Below are positions 58,265 through 64,000 of a stretch of 64,000 nucleotides of DNA, piece by piece. The notes beneath the pieces are model-generated. The model was not told the DNA's origin, ran no database searches, and saw nothing but the letters and a program-made list of their open reading frames with translations. The DNA is from Ischnura elegans (lineage: Eukaryota; Arthropoda; Insecta; Odonata; Coenagrionidae), in the NCBI RefSeq assembly GCF_921293095.1, contig NC_060252.1, positions 80,248,866-80,312,865 of the forward strand. Direction: 5' to 3'. Each line of letters begins with the position of its first letter. Position 1 is the first letter of the stretch. The translations under genes were made by a program, and so were the position numbers.

Positions 58265-58867
58265 TTAAATTTTATTAAAAAGACCTATTTCCTTGAGAAA
58301 CAAAATTGTACTACTTAAATTGGTGGGGTGGTCTCCTAGAATATATTCTAGGTCCCCGTCTAGATTGAACCGAGTCCGCGCGTCACGGTATTTGTCACAC
58401 TCTGTCAAGGTATGTCGGATACTTAAAGGTTACCTACACTCATCACATTGAGGAGCTTGCTTCTCTTCCGTGAAAAGAAAGGCATGAGTCAGAGGGCAGT
58501 GCCCTATCCTCAAACGAGTGATAACTACTTCCTCCCTTCGATTGATCCTGGTAGAGGAAAGCCAAGCTGACGTTGTATGTTTGATGCTTCGCAGTTTATT
58601 GTCATTCAAAGTCCTCCACGGCTCCCTCCAGTGTTCAAGTACGACATTTTTTAGTGACACTCTTAGGTCTTCGTACGGAACTAGCGTTGATGTAATCTCT
58701 TCGTTAGTAAGAGCTTCCTTGGCTAACAAATCTGCTTTTTCGTTTCCATGTATCCCCGTATGTCCCGGAACCCAAAGAAAACAAACACTTATTACCTTGC
58801 TCACGAGAGTCAGCAGCGTGTTAAGTTTTAAAATAACAGTTATCCTACGCTTGGTATCTATAACCAA
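58265..58867 (-). pseudogene. Jockey-like LINE ORF2 C-terminus (RNase H and zinc knuckle)
   Basis: Remnant of a non-LTR retrotransposon polyprotein end. The minus frame holds the end of an RNase H domain, VCFLWVPGHTGIHGNEKADL and LAKEAL, with the H-x-x-x-N-E motif that supplies catalytic residues; then a helical spacer with WREPWRTL and RREEVVITRLRIGHCPLTHA; then a zinc knuckle CDEC, HTLTEC. A TAA (plus strand 58430-58432) interrupts the frame right after CDECR; the same frame then goes on PLSIRHTLTECDKYRDARTR, FNLDGDLEYILGDHPTNLSS, FLKEIGLFNKI and a stop at 58265. So a single in-frame stop plus the 5' truncation disable it. The reverse transcriptase and endonuclease upstream of 58.87 kb are missing. 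RNase H at this position with a C-terminal CCHC is characteristic of Jockey/I-type elements. Confidence 0.9.
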
Positions 58868-59528
58868 TTTTGGCGAGAAACTTTTCCGGATATATACCTC
58901 AGTTTTAGTTTTAAATTTTTATTTCAAACAATAACACAAAATAATTATAAAAAGTTTTAATAAGCCAATCTATTTCACCATTATAATCAAAAAGCAGAGG
59001 TGAAGCATGGTGAGGAAGTTTATCAATAAGTAAACCCCTTCGGTAAGGAAGATTAAGTAGATAACCTGCCTTTTGGCTCCCAAATGTTTCTCATTTGCTA
59101 TTTAATGCCCTTCTGGTTAACTTAGGTTGAAATTGGATCAATCATTTTATTTCCTGCAAGGTTAAGAATTATTTATCAAAATAAATGTGACAAAATTACT
59201 TGCACTACCGCAGAAAATAATGCAAAACAACCTTTTACAGAAAAACGTTCCTTCTTTTTGCGGGAAAGACAAAAATGTCAAATTCTCGTTAATTTTTTCT
59301 ATCCTTCACTTTTCCCAGAGTAAACTAATTCAGATATAAGTATCTTAAAGGGTCATTCCGCCGCTCTAACGAGCAACAACATAAAATGAATTACCATATT
59401 TCAAACCACTTTTTTATGCTAAACAACAAAAAATAGAGTTAGAAATATCTGTTATACTAGATACCTAATAAAATTGCAGTTATTTCAACTCAACGGTCCC
59501 GAAATAGGTATTTTCTTCAGGATTTTAA
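58868..59528. other. No recognisable feature
   Basis: AT-rich DNA. The upstream part of the LINE is not here, so its 5' truncation lies near 58.87 kb. Confidence 0.5.
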
Positions 59529-60178
59529 CCATGGATGATAATGAAAACTAAACGAATGTAAAAACCAGTAAAATTTAATACATTCGTTCCCGGGAGAGAA
59601 ATGTATAAAGGAAACGAAAAAAGTTAAACCCGGGGTGCTGCACTCAGGTTCGAAACGATATTAGAGATAAAACTACTTCGGGTCAAAACTTAACTAAACC
59701 TCTGGGGCGAAACCAAACACAGATTATGTTTCGCTCCAGAGGGACCACGTGCTTCACCGTCGAACAGCTTAGTTTCGACCCACACACCAAGTACGAAGTA
59801 TGATTGATTGAAGTACGAGGTATAGGTTCTCCCCACCACCATTAGATACATGCTCTCATATTTTTACCACTAACAGGAGAACGGTGAACGCAAACTGGCT
59901 AATGGATTTCTATACTCAATGTTTTAACCTCTCTACATTCTGTCATGTAATAGGTAGACACTTTTCCCTCTTTTCCCCCTCCACTCAACTTCTAGGATCG
60001 AAACTCAGCATTGAGTATCGGAGGTCCAATAAATTTAGTTTCGTTCCCGGGAGTAAAGTTTCGTCCCGCGTCGAAACTACACATCTTGGTGATTTTAATT
60101 TCGTGCGGGAACGAAACTAAACCTGCACCTGGTATTTTCCTCGGAAACGGGACATTTTCGTTTCCCTTCCCCAAACCT
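59529..60178 (+). mobile_element. Non-autonomous hAT-like element, copy C (worn ends)
   Basis: Colinear with copy B over its length: CTACTTCGGGTCAAAACTTA, GAGGGACCACGTGCTTCACC, ACACACCAAGTACGAAGTAT, CACTAACAGGAGAACGGTGA, TTAGTTTCGTTCCCGGGAGT, AACGAAACTAAACCTG. The ends are degraded (ATGGATGATAATGAAAACT at the left), so target-site duplications cannot be read. It is an older copy than A and B. The open frames on both strands here are repeat by-products. Confidence 0.8.
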
Positions 60179-61609
60179 GTTCACCATGTTATATCCCTTC
60201 ACGATAACTGTTCTCTCAGTTCAGTGTTGCATATACGTATTGTGGACTGCATATCCACAAGGATAGGGACTATGCTCTTGGCGTTTTGGTACAGGTTCCA
60301 CTTATTAGAAACCAAAATAATTTTAATCAGATCATTTGCCCTTTAAAATGTCAACCAGGCAGGGATAATATATGGTGCCGCAGGGTTGAAAAAGTGCCAC
60401 AAGGATCCCTATTGATTCATAGATGGCGACTGTTTTTTAATATCTTTTTTGATATTCCATTCTGATATATTATAAAGATTATGATAATGATAGGTAATGA
60501 TATATTATTTAAAAAAACAGTAGATTTAAAAGTTTTTCATTGAAGGAGGAGTGCTATGGGGACAGGGTTGAAATAAAAAATGTCTATAATCCAAATTCCT
60601 AGTCCTGTATGTCCCAGTAACCATTTTTGGAACTCAAACACCAATTAGTATTTCGTTTCAGATTCAAGGCTCAGCAAATATGCCAACTTCGATTGGAATC
60701 GGAGAACTTCTGCTATACAATGTTATATTTTCACTTTTCAAGGTTTCTATACTTGGAAATACGCATGAACAATCTCAGCACACCGGAATATTGCTCAAAT
60801 CCTGCTGAGATTACAGATAATTAAAATTTACAATTTATTGAAATCCAAAACAACGGTACATATTAAATGAAGTTAAAAATACTGCACATTAATCGAAAGT
60901 TTAATTTTAATTGCTTTGTCAGGACCTTGATGTTTTTAGAATTATAGTATGAATAGATATAAAAATTTTCTGACGAGGAAAACTTTTTCATCATGATAAC
61001 CGAACTAGTTCATGCAATGATTCTTGTAAGATGGAACGCATTTGATTTCATTTTTACTTACTTCAGATATTCGGAACTGAACAAAAATCATCCAGTTGTT
61101 GACTTTAAAACCTTGTATTAAATCCGGGTCATTGCGTATCTGAACTCATTAAGATTTCTTTAGAATTTCATTCTTGTCAAGGATAATGAATGAAAATAAG
61201 ATATATACCATTAATAGTCATCCCTGCTGCAAATTGGTTATAATAATTGCTATGCTCAATCTGAGAGTTTGTTCAAAATATATCATAATAATCACTTAAT
61301 ACACAAGAGACTGCTAAACAGTATCGTGGCTGGAATGCCAGTTACCTCCCAGTGCATAAATAATTTCTGAGGAAAGGTTTTAATGAAATCAAAGGTGATA
61401 CTATAGGTGAAACCACAAATGCTTTGCAGCGCATGGTGTGCAGAGGATTTGCTTCTCATCTAAACATTGAAATAACCAACTCCGGTACCTCGGTGCAGTA
61501 AAGAAAAAATTCCCCACCCAAACGTCACAAATGTTTTGCGTGTGCAAGCGAGAAAAATAATAGATCATAATATGTATTGAAATCCTATCAAAAAACAACT
61601 ATGATTTTT
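60179..61609. other. No recognisable feature
   Basis: AT-rich; no motif recognised. Confidence 0.5.
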
Positions 61610-61912
61610 GTGAGGGTTAGGGCTGTTGTGGGGGCTATAGCTTCCCACGCTGTGGGCTGTGGTTCAGATGACGACGGAGGTAGTCAATTTTCAGAGACTG
61701 CCCGATTGCTGCTGGGGTATTGTGTGGAGGACATTTCAAGCGTAACACTCCGTCGTCGGACGGGACGTTGAGCCGTGGTCCCTTTGGCGCCTTTCGTTAA
61801 CAGCAGACGAATGCCGGCGCTGAGTTTCTCTCAACTTTTCCCTCCATGCCCTTCCTTAATGGCGCAAATCATCTCAGCTGTCGATCACTTCCTCCAAATA
61901 CCATACCATAAA
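61610..61912 (+). mobile_element. SINE-2 copy, near full length
   Basis: A tRNA-like head region (GGGGGCTATAGCTTCCCACG, then a worn box B TGGTTCAGATGAC), then the body TTTTCAGAGACTGCCCGATT, TGTGTGGAGGACATTTCAAG, CGTCGGACGGGACGTTGAGC, CGTGGTCCCTTTGGCGCC, TTTCGTTAACAGCAGACG, ATGCCGGCGCTGAGTTTCTC and CCTTCCTTAATGGCGCAAAT, CATCTCAGCTGTCGATCACT. It ends in an ACCAT repeat tail (AATACCATACCATA), the expected 3' tail of the family. Confidence 0.85.
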
Positions 61913-62070
61913 ATACCCGTCAAAACGCAAAGGAAGTACAGCCACTGTATTGTAAATATACCATTCGGAAACCTCGTTTAAAAGATGGCGGAATACGTTT
62001 GACCGATGATTTTAATATTTAATCATATCGGGTCTGAATAAACACGTGTAACACATTACGCATTTGTGGA

Positions 62071-62985
62071 ATCAATAAAATAACATTGACGTCAGAAAAT
62101 GCAAGATAGATCTCGCTATAGGACACTATTCACTTGAACTAAATTACATTGTAAAACAAGTGAGGAATTGAGAATAGGTATATAATTTTTTCGATGAAAT
62201 GAAGGCATCAAAATTCTTCCAAGTCAAAATTACATAAATTACTTGCAATCACAGAGTATGGAGCCAGCACTCCAACTTAGAAAGAACGTTCTTCGGTGCT
62301 TACTGATCACTTCAAGATGCCTCGCTAATATTTCAAAACCGTCCATCATGAGAGACAATTTATCCATATTAAGAATCAATAAAATAATATTGACGTTATA
62401 TTTCACTCTAGGAAACTCTTTACTTAAAGAATGACTAAAATTACATAACAAAACAACTGTTGAATCGATTTAAAAATATTTTTTCCTTTGGAATAAAGAC
62501 ATCCAAATTCAGCAAAGTGACGCCATCAAACCCGCTTGATAACCTATATTAGTGACATGTAACCTCAAAATATGGAGCCAACATTCCATCTTAGAAAGAA
62601 TGTTGTCCGATCCATAACTAATCACCTCGGGATACCTCGCTAACTATTCAAAACCGTCCATCATGTGTGACAATATATGATTTTTTCGAAACAATAACAT
62701 AATAACGACTTTAGATCTCACTATTGGATATTCTAAACTTAATTAAAGAAGCGATATTACATTATCAAACAAACGTAGAATGGACAATAAATATTATTTT
62801 TTTCGTCGGAATGAAGGCATCAAAATTCCGCGAAGTGAAGCCTTCAAACCTGCTTGATAACCTATATAAGTGACCCGCAATCTCAGAATATACAGCCAAC
62901 ACTCCATCTTAGAAAGAATGTTATCCGGTGCATTCTGATTACCTCTGGATACCTCGCTAATTATTCAAAACCGTCCATCCCGCAA
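62071..62985 (+). repeat. Satellite-like tandem array, three units of about 305-315 bp
   Basis: Unit starts near 62071, 62375 and 62690 share AATAAAATAAYATTGACG-like beginnings, a ...GAATGAAGGCATCAAAATTC block, CTTGATAACCTATAT (units 2, 3), TATGGAGCCARCAYTCCA, TTAGAAAGAANGTT, ATACCTCGCTAA and TTCAAAACCGTCCATC. Units 2 and 3 are closer to each other than to unit 1. The array stops abruptly at about 62985, where unrelated DNA follows the last CCGTCCATC. No coding motif. Confidence 0.85.
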
Positions 62986-64000
62986 GCCCTCTTCAAATTA
63001 CGTCAGCCTCGAAGTAGAAGAGCCGTGCTCCCTCACGACTCCCTACCCTTTCACCGTTCCCCGATCCAAAAGCCTTCGCATTCAACTCTTCATTTTCTTG
63101 GCTTCATTAATTTCACGGAAAGCTCATAACTAACCCTCATTTCACCCGCTCACACCCAGGCTGCCGCAACCACCGCATTCTTGGAGGAGGAGAAAAATAA
63201 GAAACTTATTTTTCATCCCACTTCTCCAATGAACGGAAGAAAGAAACTTAAAAAAAAAAGCAATGTATCCTTCTGGCTCAAAGAAATACCGCACGTGAGG
63301 AAAGAGCGCCGCTGGGGGAGAGAAAACGGGGAAAAGGCTGAGATTGAAGATGAAAAAAATAGTATATATTCGGTAAAAAAATGCGAGGAGAGCAAAAATA
63401 TGAGTCGAAAAAAAGCAACGTTCGAAAATATGGTTTGAAAAATAAGCGTCGACTGACAAAAAAAGGCGCGAAGGCGAAGCCAACAATTGACTGGGATGGA
63501 TGGGTTGGTGAAAGTAATGCGAAAAAGAAGAAAAGGGAATTCAGAAAGCGTGGCATGGTATGAAAACAGAGATCCCCCGAGACTAGTGAAAGGAAAAAAG
63601 TATAAGAAGGAAGCTACAGAAAAAGACGAACTTGTAGAATAAGGGTAAGATTTAAGGGGGGGAAAGCAGTAGAAGACAAAATTGGAACAGTGAGATAAGG
63701 TGATCCTGAAAGACAGGCCAGTAAAACTGCAGGGATAAAGGATATGAAGGAAAGTATGGAGACATTGAAAGGACAGCAGCGGGACCAACGCGATGGAATT
63801 TCAAATAGGAAAAAATTACTAGCGGAAATAATTTCATTATTTTTATTTGATCAGGTTTAATTTCCAAAGAGAAGAGAGGGAAGGATGGTGTATCTCTCGA
63901 ACATTTTTGCCCAAAAGTATTCTCTCACCCAGAATATCTTCCCTCTCAACAATCTTTCTCCCCACATCATCACTGGCCAGGCGACATTTGGGAAAAAAAT
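62986..64000. other. No recognisable gene; long purine-rich tract
   Basis: From about 63180 to 63770 the plus strand is strongly purine-rich. Several frames of 60-191 codons exist on both strands; the longest, on the minus strand (63213-63788), is mostly S, F, L and P, as expected from a CT-rich strand. No domain is seen. Confidence 0.5.

Noticed and set aside
58518..58934. 138-codon plus-strand frame
   Set aside because: Antisense shadow of the Jockey-like RNase H frame on the minus strand.
63213..63788. 191-codon minus-strand frame
   Set aside because: The plus strand is purine-rich, so the minus translation is mostly F, S, L and P; overlapping frames of similar kind exist on both strands.

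Overview
This is a gene-poor, AT-rich stretch of eukaryotic nuclear DNA. The mix of elements (a mariner transposase remnant, a Jockey-like LINE tail with RNase H and a zinc knuckle, several degraded LINE reverse-transcriptase tails, two tRNA-derived SINE families and non-autonomous TIR elements) points to an arthropod, most likely an insect. I cannot name the species. I found no host gene, rRNA gene, functional tRNA gene or CRISPR array that I can support. Most open reading frames here are short chance frames, often in purine- or pyrimidine-biased DNA.

Layout. 1-8.2 kb holds little beyond a short LINE fragment (3.7 kb) and two microsatellites. 8.3-11 kb is a repeat cluster: a 117-bp direct duplication, five copies or heads of a tRNA-derived SINE (called SINE-1 here), and a 624-bp non-autonomous hAT-like element with 8-bp target-site duplications (TSDs). 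11.8-12.85 kb has a possible LINE tail and a near full-length copy of a second SINE (SINE-2). 15.2-16.6 kb carries two head-to-tail LINE reverse-transcriptase remnants, one with a visible FADD catalytic box. 18.25 kb has a small hAT-like MITE. 23.9-27.6 kb has a SINE-2 fragment, a three-unit tandem array whose units each fold back on themselves, and a mariner pseudogene with an internal deletion. 28-46.7 kb is mostly unremarkable DNA with scattered foldbacks, two copies of a MITE with GTGAGAAG-type ends, and a SINE-1 insertion that carries an inverted partial copy of itself inside one 13-bp TSD. 47.4-48.4 kb is a LINE nested in a LINE, with a 12-bp TSD. 49.5-53.3 kb is a dense nest of SINE-2 copies, a second hAT-like element with a paralogous near-empty site close by, and a diverged tandem duplication. 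54-64 kb has further duplications, a third MITE copy, a Jockey-like ORF2 C-terminus, a third hAT-like copy, a SINE-2 copy and a roughly 310-bp satellite array.

Nothing here forms a functional operon or pathway. What can be read is insertion history: nested insertions, truncations and TSDs that give relative order. Family names such as SINE-1, SINE-2 and MITE-2 are labels used only here. All similarities to known families come from recognising conserved protein motifs, TIR sequences or tRNA promoter boxes by eye, without database searches.
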